Below the pieces are notes generated by a model that was not told the DNA's origin, did no database searches, and worked only from the letters and a program-made list of their open reading frames with translations. DNA of 11,544 nt, from NCBI GenBank assembly GCA_023135255.1, contig JAGLTN010000514.1, positions 1-11,544 of the forward strand, written 5' to 3'. The position numbers and the translations under genes were made by a program. Every line of letters starts with the position of its first letter. The stretch's first letter is position 1. Shown here piece by piece: positions 1-5,641 of this stretch. This DNA is from Planctomycetota bacterium. Lineage in GTDB: Bacteria; Planctomycetota; Phycisphaerae; Sedimentisphaerales; Anaerobacaceae.

Positions 1-977
1 AAGATAAAGGCCAACGAACAGATATCATAATCAACTGTCGCAAAATAACAAAAAAATTCGACAATATAACACTCTTTGAAGATCTCCGTCTGGAACTCTA
101 CACCGGTCAAAAGTTAGCTATCATTGGCCCGAACGGCACTGGTAAAACAACACTGCTGAAAATAATCCTCGAAAAAGAACCGCCCACCAAAGGCGATATA
201 AAAATTAAAAAGAACATGACAATAGGCTATCTCGACCAGTCCGGCTTAGAGCTTAACGACGAAAACGATGTCATCGATGAAGCCCGCTCGGCTGCCTCTG
301 ATATGAGCATCGAAAAAGCCCGCTCTGCATTAGGTCGATTCCTGTTCTCAAAAAATGACGTCTTCAAAAAAGTCGGTGACCTCTCCGGCGGAGAAAGAAA
401 CCGCCTTGCTCTGTGCAAACTCGTCCTGACAAAACCCGAAATACTCCTCCTCGATGAGCCCACAAACCACCTCGATATCCCCAGCATAGAAGCTCTCGAA
501 AATGCTCTGCGAAATTATACCGGCACTGTTATCGTCGTAAGCCATGACCGATTCTTTATCGACCGCGTTGCGGATAAGCTACTCGTTATCGGCGCCGATA
601 AGACAGGCAAAAAAGCCATTGGTCAATACGAGATCATTAACGGCTCATTCAGCAGATATAGAGAGATACTTGAAAACCGCGACTCGCAGAAACAAAGCAA
701 AAGCGCCTCTACAAAAACTAAACCAAAAAGACCAAAAAAAGATTCCGTAAAAGGCCCGGCGCCTGTGGAGCTGAAAAAATTCAATACCTGGCCCGCAAAA
801 AAAATAGAATCTGCTATCGAAGAGACTGAAGTGAAAATAGAATCCAAAAAAGAAAAATTCACTCTCGAAGAAGTCTACACTGACCACAAGAAACTACTTA
901 AACTCCAGGGGCAGGTGGACAAGCTAAGTGAATATCTTGATATTCTCTACCGCGCCTACGAGTGGAAACTGCAATAA
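1..977 (+). CDS. ABC-F family ATPase, C-terminal half (5' end outside window)
   Basis: ABC-F proteins are soluble twin-ATPase proteins that act on the ribosome (translation factors or antibiotic protection), not transporters. The reading frame is open from base 3 with no start, giving 324 visible residues of a protein usually 550-650 long, so the first ATPase domain and the inter-domain linker lie outside. Counting from base 3: Walker A GPNGTGKT at 42-49, signature LSGGE at 127-131 (followed by RNRLALCK), Walker B ILLLDEPTNHLD around 146-157, and the switch histidine in SHDR at 181. A lysine-rich linker (about 225-255) leads to a charged C-terminal helical hairpin like the Uup/YdiF C-terminal domain, ending YEWKLQ. 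The gene converges with the phosphoesterase gene, the stops 11 nt apart, with no terminator between. A damaged second copy of its last codons lies at 2215-2269. The subfamily cannot be assigned from this half. Confidence 0.93.
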   Translation, partial: DKGQRTDIIINCRKITKKFDNITLFEDLRLELYTGQKLAIIGPNGTGKTTLLKIILEKEPPTKGDIKIKKNMTIGYLDQSGLELNDENDVIDEARSAASDMSIEKARSALGRFLFSKNDVFKKVGDLSGGERNRLALCKLVLTKPEILLLDEPTNHLDIPSIEALENALRNYTGTVIVVSHDRFFIDRVADKLLVIGADKTGKKAIGQYEIINGSFSRYREILENRDSQKQSKSASTKTKPKRPKKDSVKGPAPVELKKFNTWPAKKIESAIEETEVKIESKKEKFTLEEVYTDHKKLLKLQGQVDKLSEYLDILYRAYEWKLQ

Positions 978-988
978 AAGCAACAATA

Positions 989-1966
989 TTATTTTGCCGG
1001 AACTGATGCAGCTGTGTAACTCCAGACCTCGACAGGTTCGTACTTATCTTTGCCGACTCGCTCCATCCAGGTCATTGTCACATCAAGGCCATCAACCACT
1101 ACAAGAACATATCCATACTGTTTTGTGTATTTGATACTTTCAATTTTGTAGCCGCCGTTATCACCATCGTACAACGGCACCCAATCACGAAGCGGCGCCC
1201 CTGCAGTACCAACGAGAAACTGATGAATGTCATTTTCTGGATCACCATCATTATCCGCGGATGCATGAGCATAGAAATGGTCATGCCCACAGAAATATGT
1301 TCGACCACCTTCTTCTTCAATGCTCTTTAAAAGAGCGTTGCGTGATTCCGGAAAACTGCCAAGGCAATCTCCGTGCTGGGCTTTAAAAGCTGGCTCATGA
1401 CCAAAAACAAATACGTGCGGCTCAGTATTCATTTCGAATTGAGCATTGATCCATGGGATGTTTATTTTTTTCGAATTGACATACTGATCCAAGGCGATAA
1501 TTAACGAATTTCGATGAGTAACTGCATATGTCACATTTGTTTCATCTTCCGGGCCGTTATCAGGCAAATAATCAAAAAACTTGTTCCAAGCCTCTCTTGC
1601 CTTTGGTTTGCCCAGGTCATGATTGCCGCGAACAGGATAGACTTTAATACCAGCGTCATAGATGGGCGCCATCGCCTGCCGCCATGTTTTCAGCTGACTT
1701 TCCAGTTCCTCCTGGCTGTTGTAGCCATTGACAAGATCGCCGGGAAACAAAACAAATTCCGGATTAATATTTGCGATCTCTGCGGCAAGTTCTTTCAGGA
1801 CTACAGTATTTACGCCATTGTCCCCACCACGACTGTCTCCGGTAACTACGAACTTCCATGGCTCTTGAACAGCGCAACTTGCTTTTTGGAATTGGCAACC
1901 ACTGCCAAGTAACACAAAACAAAGAAAAGAAATAACAACTATTCGTGAAAAAATCTTTTTTCTCAT
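989..1966 (-). CDS. Secreted calcineurin-like metallophosphoesterase
   Basis: Predicted phosphoesterase with a two-metal centre, exported. Counting from the chosen start (325 aa): a signal segment MRKKIFSRIVVISFLCFVLL, then GSGC with Cys24. This is a possible lipobox, but Gly at -3 is atypical, so plain export is also possible. The five metallophosphoesterase blocks are present in order: GDSRG with Asp44, GDLVN with Asp77, GNHD at 114-117, GHEPAF with His190, and GHDH at 227-230. The metal ligands look intact. The substrate cannot be read from sequence. The start at 1966 is preferred over an in-frame ATG ten codons upstream because GAAAGAG stands 5 nt before it and it begins with the basic signal-peptide n-region. 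The gene and its leader are bracketed by the real ABC-F 3' end and a decayed copy of it, suggesting a later arrival. Its leader resembles that of the beta-helix gene. Confidence 0.88.
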   Translation of the reverse strand: MRKKIFSRIVVISFLCFVLLGSGCQFQKASCAVQEPWKFVVTGDSRGGDNGVNTVVLKELAAEIANINPEFVLFPGDLVNGYNSQEELESQLKTWRQAMAPIYDAGIKVYPVRGNHDLGKPKAREAWNKFFDYLPDNGPEDETNVTYAVTHRNSLIIALDQYVNSKKINIPWINAQFEMNTEPHVFVFGHEPAFKAQHGDCLGSFPESRNALLKSIEEEGGRTYFCGHDHFYAHASADNDGDPENDIHQFLVGTAGAPLRDWVPLYDGDNGGYKIESIKYTKQYGYVLVVVDGLDVTMTWMERVGKDKYEPVEVWSYTAASVPAK

Positions 1967-2162
1967 TTTTACTCTTTCAAATTTACAAAACATCACGGAC
2001 CACAGTCACATCAGCTGTGAAAAAATCTACATGAAAGTTATCTGACAACCTTCAAATTGGACGAAACAGGTAGTTCAAACCAAGCCTTTATACATTAAGA
2101 TACAACAACTCAGCCATTTTGTTTTATTTTTTATCGGTCTTTTTTTTAATTTTTTAAAAAAT

Positions 2163-2210
2163 CACCAATAACGCCACTTAAAATAATGTTTTAAAAAATA
2201 TTTTTATCTA
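2163..2210 (-). repeat. 48-nt AT-rich leader element, copy 1
   Basis: Ungapped alignment with 4040-4087 gives 38 identities in 48. In the direction of the downstream gene it begins TAGATAAAA, has a T/A-rich centre, and ends TTATTGGTG. It lies about 196 nt upstream of the phosphoesterase start, in the same orientation as copy 2 relative to the beta-helix gene. Low complexity inflates the identity, but the two ends are not simple runs. Confidence 0.55.
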
Positions 2211-2214
2211 CCAA

Positions 2215-2269
2215 CTAAGCAAATCTCTCGATCTGCGTTATCAAGCTTTACGAGTGGAAGCTGCAATAA
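2215..2269 (+). pseudogene. Decayed copy of the ABC-F gene 3' end
   Basis: The last 17 codons plus stop of the ABC-F gene (924-977) are recognisable here. The bases at 2249-2271 match 957-979 in 22 of 23 positions. Upstream the match continues at protein level, LSKSLDLRYQA against LSEYLDILYRA, with one extra T at 2248 breaking the frame before YEWKLQ-stop. Overall 11 of 17 residues agree. The copy fades into the 48-nt element at about 2206-2210. The terminator hairpin follows at once, whereas the intact gene has none next to its stop. This fits displacement of the original 3' end by an inserted segment. Confidence 0.7.
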
Positions 2270-2299
2270 AAATGGGCTAAGCTACTCGCCCAGCCCATT
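2265..2299 (-). terminator. Rho-independent terminator of the beta-helix gene
   Basis: On the minus strand AATGGGCT and AGCCCATT form a perfect 8-bp stem, with further wobble pairs inside (GGG/GCT), followed by TTTTATT. It stands about 40 nt after the beta-helix stop. It also begins right after the ABC-F relic, so it may once have ended the ABC-F transcript, although no T-tract follows on the + strand. Confidence 0.75.
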
Positions 2300-2339
2300 C
2301 ACTAAGAATTAAAACTGTCTTTACCACAAATACCACATC

Positions 2340-3920
2340 CTAAGGCTGTTCGATAGTCGAACCGAGCCAATCTGAAGTCATCAACGCAAAATCAATAAAG
2401 TTCACCAGGCAGTCACGGTTAACATCGCCTGGCATAACACCAACACAGTAATCGGCTTTGCTCGCCTGTGATGTCCCGCCGAAATATCCCATATTTATCC
2501 TGCCACCGTTGCCTGCTGGCTCATCGCCGATCCAATCAGCCGGGTCGCCGCTGGCAATACATGGACTGCTGACGTCGTCCCTGACCCACAGCTCATCAGC
2601 TGAATCCCATCTGCCGGCCTGTGACAGCAAATGGTAATCACTATTATTAGCATCAGCAAACAAAGGATCAGCATTTATATTACCAACCCCAGGCCAGATA
2701 TGATCGGTATCATCTGAGATATCACTATAGCTAACAATTATATCTCCCCCATTTATTTGATTATTACCATTGTCTTTAATAATGCAATTTTCCACATAGG
2801 TAAAATGATTCCGGCTATCTATAGCCCAACCATTTCTGTTATTCACAATGGTACAATTTTTAATTTTGGCTGTACTAACGTTAGAGCCTATGAAAACACC
2901 ATTATAAAAGTGGTTTGAAATGAGACAATTTGTCACTTCTAAAGAATTACAATCACTAACAATGATTCCCACAGTAGTGTTGCCACTTATAATACAATTC
3001 TCAACTTTGCTTTTAGAAAAATCGCCTTCTCCATAAAGCCCCCGTGCTAATTCTTGCCCTGAGTTCCCGGATATTTCACTATTTTTTACAAGCATCTGTG
3101 CCGAATCCGAAAAGTAAATACCTGTTACACGTTCTCCATAATTTTCCTTAATTTCACAGTTATCCACTGCTACGTTGGAGTTATTTTTACATGTTATTCC
3201 AGTTACATTTCCACTATTTCCATAAATCCAGTTACTATTTATGGATGTGTTTATTATAGTTGCATCAGATTCATCAGTACAAAAAACAGCGCAAAAATTT
3301 TGATAGCCCGTATTTTCAATTATTTCGCTATCATAAACTTCAAGACAAGCTTGTCCTGTCAATCTTATAAGCCCGTTTTCTCCAACAAGGTTATTTTTAA
3401 AAACACAATTATTAAGCTTAACAAAAGCATAATTATCGCAGAGTATGAGGGATTTATCGTTTCCCAGCGTGTTATATGTAAAAATACACTTTTTAAATTC
3501 AACCCTGCTTTGATTTATCACATAAATATCATCCTGCTGAGTAATTCCTTTGATAGAAAAACCACTGATCAAAGTATTAACATCATTATTAAAGTCCCAG
3601 CCACTTATATCATAAAAATCAAGGATACATTCGTTCGGCCCATTAGCACTTTTAAGCGTTAAATCTTCGTCAAAATTTAATTCAAGATTATCTTGCCCAT
3701 AATAAATCCCATCAGCCACTATAATAATGTCACCATTATCTGTGTATTGCATCCCTCTGCCAATCGTTTTGAAAGGCCCGATATCTCCGCTTACATACAC
3801 CGGGGATGTGCCGTTCCAGCCCTCGTTGCCATTGCTGTCATCAACGTAATAAGTATCCGCTGACAAACTGCCCGCGCACACCAAAACCACCAGAATTACC
3901 CAATAAATTAACTTTCTCAT
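2340..3920 (-). CDS. Secreted right-handed beta-helix protein with C-terminal dockerin-like motif
   Basis: Exported protein of 526 aa, probably cell-surface or extracellular; function unknown, though the fold is typical of polysaccharide-active or adhesive proteins. A signal peptide (MRKLIYWVILVVLVCAGSLSA, cleavage likely before DTYYVDD) leads to YYVDDSNGNEGWNGTSP...GPFKTI, the usual entry to a planctomycete parallel beta-helix. Residues about 75-430 hold many short repeats of the type V-x-N-C-x-I-x-x-N, the rungs of the helix. Residues 498-510 (GDVNRDCLVNFID) match the calcium-binding loop of a single dockerin type I-like repeat, ending in SDWL. I see no pectate lyase or other catalytic signature. 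The start at 3920 is set by AAAGGAGG 7 nt upstream and by the signal peptide; an upstream ATG at 4010 would lie before the likely promoter. The helix part is more AT-rich than the C-terminal part. Confidence 0.88.
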   Translation of the reverse strand: MRKLIYWVILVVLVCAGSLSADTYYVDDSNGNEGWNGTSPVYVSGDIGPFKTIGRGMQYTDNGDIIIVADGIYYGQDNLELNFDEDLTLKSANGPNECILDFYDISGWDFNNDVNTLISGFSIKGITQQDDIYVINQSRVEFKKCIFTYNTLGNDKSLILCDNYAFVKLNNCVFKNNLVGENGLIRLTGQACLEVYDSEIIENTGYQNFCAVFCTDESDATIINTSINSNWIYGNSGNVTGITCKNNSNVAVDNCEIKENYGERVTGIYFSDSAQMLVKNSEISGNSGQELARGLYGEGDFSKSKVENCIISGNTTVGIIVSDCNSLEVTNCLISNHFYNGVFIGSNVSTAKIKNCTIVNNRNGWAIDSRNHFTYVENCIIKDNGNNQINGGDIIVSYSDISDDTDHIWPGVGNINADPLFADANNSDYHLLSQAGRWDSADELWVRDDVSSPCIASGDPADWIGDEPAGNGGRINMGYFGGTSQASKADYCVGVMPGDVNRDCLVNFIDFALMTSDWLGSTIEQP

Positions 3921-3927
3921 CTTGAAG

Positions 3928-3935
3928 CCTCCTTT
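3928..3935 (-). promoter_or_regulatory. Strong ribosome binding site that fixes the beta-helix start
   Basis: AAAGGAGG stands 7 nt before ATG 3920. It is the best Shine-Dalgarno sequence in the window and rules out the longer reading from 4010. Confidence 0.85.
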
Positions 3936-3969
3936 ATATTCTACAAAAATATCATCATCCGAAGCGGGT

Positions 3970-3998
3970 ATTGTACTAAATTTTATACATAAATACAA
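3970..3998 (-). promoter_or_regulatory. Sigma70-type promoter of the beta-helix gene
   Basis: On the minus strand TTGTAT (3998-3993) and TACAAT (3975-3970) are separated by 17 nt. Transcription would start near 3963, giving a leader of about 40 nt before the start codon. Confidence 0.6.
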
Positions 3999-4039
3999 TA
4001 AAATACTCAAACTTTTTGAATGTAAGATTTTTCTAAAAC

Positions 4040-4087
4040 CACCAATAAAAACCCTAAAATCAGTGTTTAAAAAAATAATTTTATCTA
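4040..4087 (-). repeat. 48-nt AT-rich leader element, copy 2
   Basis: Partner of 2163-2210 (38/48 identical, no gaps). It lies about 40 nt upstream of the beta-helix -35 box and abuts the likely -35 box of the divergent WYL regulator gene. It is placed where an activator or repressor could act on both promoters, but no clear dyad was found in it. Confidence 0.55.
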
Positions 4088-4089
4088 AC

Positions 4090-4118
4090 TTGACTGTTGA
4101 AACATACGAACATAATCT
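4090..4118 (+). promoter_or_regulatory. Possible promoter of the WYL regulator gene
   Basis: TTGACT at 4090-4095 is a good -35. The -10 is either CATAAT at 4111-4116 (15-nt spacer) or TAATCT at 4113-4118 (17-nt spacer), neither ideal. Position, about 45-50 nt before the start codon, fits. Confidence 0.4.
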
Positions 4119-4137
4119 AACCTATTTGAGGAACGGC

Positions 4138-4146
4138 ATGAAATAA
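4138..4146 (+). other. Minimal upstream ORF (Met-Lys-stop) before the WYL regulator
   Basis: GAGGAA at 4128-4133 stands 4 nt before ATG AAA TAA. The regulator's own start, 22 nt further on, has only a weak AGG 9 nt upstream, so the upstream ORF has the better ribosome site. It could tune translation by reinitiation, or be chance. Confidence 0.3.
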
Positions 4147-4168
4147 ATATTATTACAGGCAGCAGAAT

Positions 4169-5140
4169 ATGAAAGCAAGTCGGGTTACCCGGGTGGTAAA
4201 AATATTGACCGCTTTACAGGCGGAGGAAAAGTGTACCGTCGATGATTTGGCGAAAATGTTCAATACCAGCAGGCGAACGGTTTTTCGTGACCTTAAAGAG
4301 CTGCAGGCGATAGGGGTACCTTACCGATTTGACAGCGCAAATCAGAGTTATGCGGTGGACCCGGAATTCTTTCTGCCGCCAATAGATTTGAACCTGCAGG
4401 AGGCTTTTTCGCTTTTATTGCTGGTTCACAAAGCGGGGAAAAAACTTCAGCTGCCTTTCAGGAATTCAGCTCTTCTGGCAGGGCTTAAAATAGAGAACAA
4501 TCTGCCGACAAAGATCAGACAGCATTGCAGTATCAGCCTTCGAAATATTTCCACTAAAGTTACTCCGCAAGCCCCAATGAGTCAGCTTGACAAGGTATTC
4601 GCGACAATTCAAAAAGCTATCGATAAAAAACAGAAACTTACGTTATGTTATAAATCTTTGTTCGAAAGCCAAATAATTACAACTGAGTTTTGCCCATATC
4701 ATCTGCTTTATAATAAACGAGCATGGTATGTACTGGGCTATTCGAAAATGCATAAGGCCATCCGAACATTTAAGCTCAACCGAGTCATCGAGCTTACTAA
4801 GCTGGATAAGCTTTTTATTGACACCGGCGGCTTCGACATAGACGAACACTTCGGCAGAGCGTGGTCTATGATACCGGAGGGCAGGCTTTATAATATCAAG
4901 CTGAGGTTCTTACCGAAGGTCGCACACAACGTCACCGAGGTTCTCTGGCACGACACGCAACAATATCAATTCCAGGATGACGGATCGGTAATAATGGAGT
5001 TCCGCATCGACGGGATAAATGAAATTTCATGGTGGATTTTAGGCTATGGCGATCAGGTGCAGGTACTCACTCCTAAGGTTTTAAAAGAAAAAATCGTCAA
5101 GATAGCAAAAAATATGATAAAATTTAACGAAGAGATATAA
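4169..5140 (+). CDS. HTH transcriptional regulator with WYL domain (YafY/PafC-like)
   Basis: DNA-binding regulator of 323 aa with the full three-part layout. A winged helix-turn-helix at about 5-60 contains CTVDDLAKMFNTSRRTVFRD, the recognition helix around TSRRTVFRDL. A linker about 70-135 follows, then a WYL domain (about 137-215) with AWYVLGYS at 185-192 and IRTFKLNRV at 198-206, and a C-terminal WCX-type extension (about 240-318, with EISWWILGYGDQVQVLTP). WYL domains are known as ligand-sensing modules, in some cases binding nucleic acid or small nucleotides. The gene is divergent from the beta-helix gene and points toward the putative origin and dnaN, where dnaA commonly sits. The ATG at 4169 has a weak AGG 9 nt upstream. 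Its target is unknown; autoregulation and control of the divergent gene are the obvious guesses. Confidence 0.92.
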   Translation: MKASRVTRVVKILTALQAEEKCTVDDLAKMFNTSRRTVFRDLKELQAIGVPYRFDSANQSYAVDPEFFLPPIDLNLQEAFSLLLLVHKAGKKLQLPFRNSALLAGLKIENNLPTKIRQHCSISLRNISTKVTPQAPMSQLDKVFATIQKAIDKKQKLTLCYKSLFESQIITTEFCPYHLLYNKRAWYVLGYSKMHKAIRTFKLNRVIELTKLDKLFIDTGGFDIDEHFGRAWSMIPEGRLYNIKLRFLPKVAHNVTEVLWHDTQQYQFQDDGSVIMEFRIDGINEISWWILGYGDQVQVLTPKVLKEKIVKIAKNMIKFNEEI

Positions 5141-5242
5141 TTAATAGAAAAAACAAAGCTTTACTGTTTAAATGATTGTTTTTATAGGACTTATGAGTTA
5201 AAGTAAGCCCGTTTTTAGAAGCCATTATCCTGTTAATAAAGT

Positions 5243-5251
5243 TGTGGATAA
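5243..5251 (-). promoter_or_regulatory. DnaA box (perfect TTATCCACA)
   Basis: The minus strand reads TTATCCACA, the high-affinity consensus. It lies between the first two CTGTTAA heptamers, about 390 nt upstream of dnaN. Confidence 0.7.
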
Positions 5252-5355
5252 GCTGTTAAGAACGCTGTTAGTTCCGATAACAACCAACATAGTAATACTG
5301 CTAACAATAATTGTGCTATTAAAAAAGCGTCAGCCCCAACAGAGGTGCTAACAGG

Positions 5356-5364
5356 TTATCCACT
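5356..5364 (+). promoter_or_regulatory. DnaA box (TTATCCACT, 8 of 9)
   Basis: One mismatch to TTATCCACA, opposite in orientation to the box at 5243. It follows a CTAACAG heptamer with one base between and is bracketed by the CCCCAA/TTGGGG inverted repeat. Confidence 0.55.
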
Positions 5365-5455
5365 GTGTTTTTGGGGTGGTTTTTGCTCATAATTACTTAT
5401 TATCAAGGACATTAGCCTTTCTGACAGTAATGAATACAACAATCTAACAGGCTAT

Positions 5456-5500
5456 ATGACTTATAATACTAATTTTAATTAATATATTAATAATAAAAGA
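5456..5500. other. AT-rich tract with 14-bp palindrome, candidate unwinding element
   Basis: The stretch is almost free of G and C and includes the perfect palindrome ATTAATATATTAAT at 5478-5491. It lies about 95 nt downstream of the second DnaA box, a layout seen in bacterial origins. Confidence 0.4.
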
Positions 5501-5574
5501 AAAGGAGTCTTTCAACCAACTCAAAAGCTCTCTTGATATTGTGCAATTACAACAGGAAATTTGCGAAAATAATA

Positions 5575-5601
5575 TTGTTAAAGTTGTTTTTTTTGTATAA
5601 A
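5575..5601 (+). promoter_or_regulatory. Possible dnaN promoter
   Basis: TTGTTA at 5575-5580 and TATAAA at 5596-5601, spacer only 15 nt, about 40 nt before the start codon. Plausible but not strong. Confidence 0.35.
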
Positions 5602-5641
5602 CTATTAGTTGAATTTTTGATTAAAAAATGAGAGGCTGATT

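Larger units (their letters stand above)
1967..2339. other. Intergenic region between two minus-strand genes
   Basis: This 373-nt gap holds the leader of the phosphoesterase gene, a long T/A-rich stretch (about 2115-2162), one copy of the 48-nt shared element, a relic of the ABC-F 3' end, and the terminator of the beta-helix gene. On the minus strand a TTGTAT...ATGTATAAA block (2105 down to 2087) resembles the promoter block of the beta-helix gene, but no good -10 hexamer lies at 17 nt, so I do not call a promoter. No intact gene is visible. Confidence 0.6.
5230..5450. repeat. Six copies of heptamer CTGTTAR in both orientations
   Basis: Forward copies: CTGTTAA 5230-5236, CTGTTAA 5253-5259, CTGTTAG 5265-5271. 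Reverse copies: CTAACAA 5301-5307 (one mismatch), CTAACAG 5348-5354, CTAACAG 5444-5450. Three forward copies are followed by three reverse copies. Chance would give well under one copy of the core hexamer in a stretch this long. Confidence 0.55.
5141..5641. other. Putative replication origin region upstream of dnaN
   Basis: Non-coding 501 nt between the regulator and dnaN. It contains two DnaA boxes in opposite orientation 104 nt apart, six CTGTTAR heptamers (5230-5450), an inverted repeat CCCCAA (5334-5339) / TTGGGG (5371-5376) that brackets the second DnaA box, and an AT-rich tract (about 5456-5500) suitable for unwinding. The neighbourhood dnaN-dciA-gyrB is a classic origin context. The count of DnaA boxes is low for a bacterial origin, so it may be an incomplete or shifted origin, or only a DnaA-regulated dnaN promoter region. 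Confidence 0.5.

Noticed and set aside
1967..1996. Longer start for the phosphoesterase at 1996
   Set aside because: The ribosome site GAAAGAG and the basic start of the signal peptide point to ATG 1966.
2087..2115. Promoter for the phosphoesterase gene
   Set aside because: TTGTAT is present, but the hexamer 17 nt on is TGGTTT; other -10 choices lack a -35. Only the likeness to the beta-helix leader is reported.
3300..3662. 120-codon + strand ORF opposite the beta-helix gene
   Set aside because: Shadow frame in AT-rich repeats; no ribosome site, no domain-like content, and the minus-strand frame explains the region.
2700..3760. CRISPR-like or tandem DNA repeat array
   Set aside because: The repeats are protein-level beta-helix rungs, not identical DNA repeats with spacers.
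3921..4010. Longer start for the beta-helix gene at ATG 4010
   Set aside because: It lies upstream of the likely promoter and of the AAAGGAGG site; the 30 extra residues would block a clean signal peptide.
5501..5507. AAAGGAG Shine-Dalgarno-like site in the origin gap
   Set aside because: No start codon within a usable distance and no ORF behind it; the surrounding 5-bp stem AAAGA/TCTTT is too weak to call.
5628..5639. Short ORF ATG AGA GGC TGA ending 2 nt before dnaN
   Set aside because: It has no ribosome site of its own and is built around the dnaN Shine-Dalgarno sequence, so it is probably coincidence.
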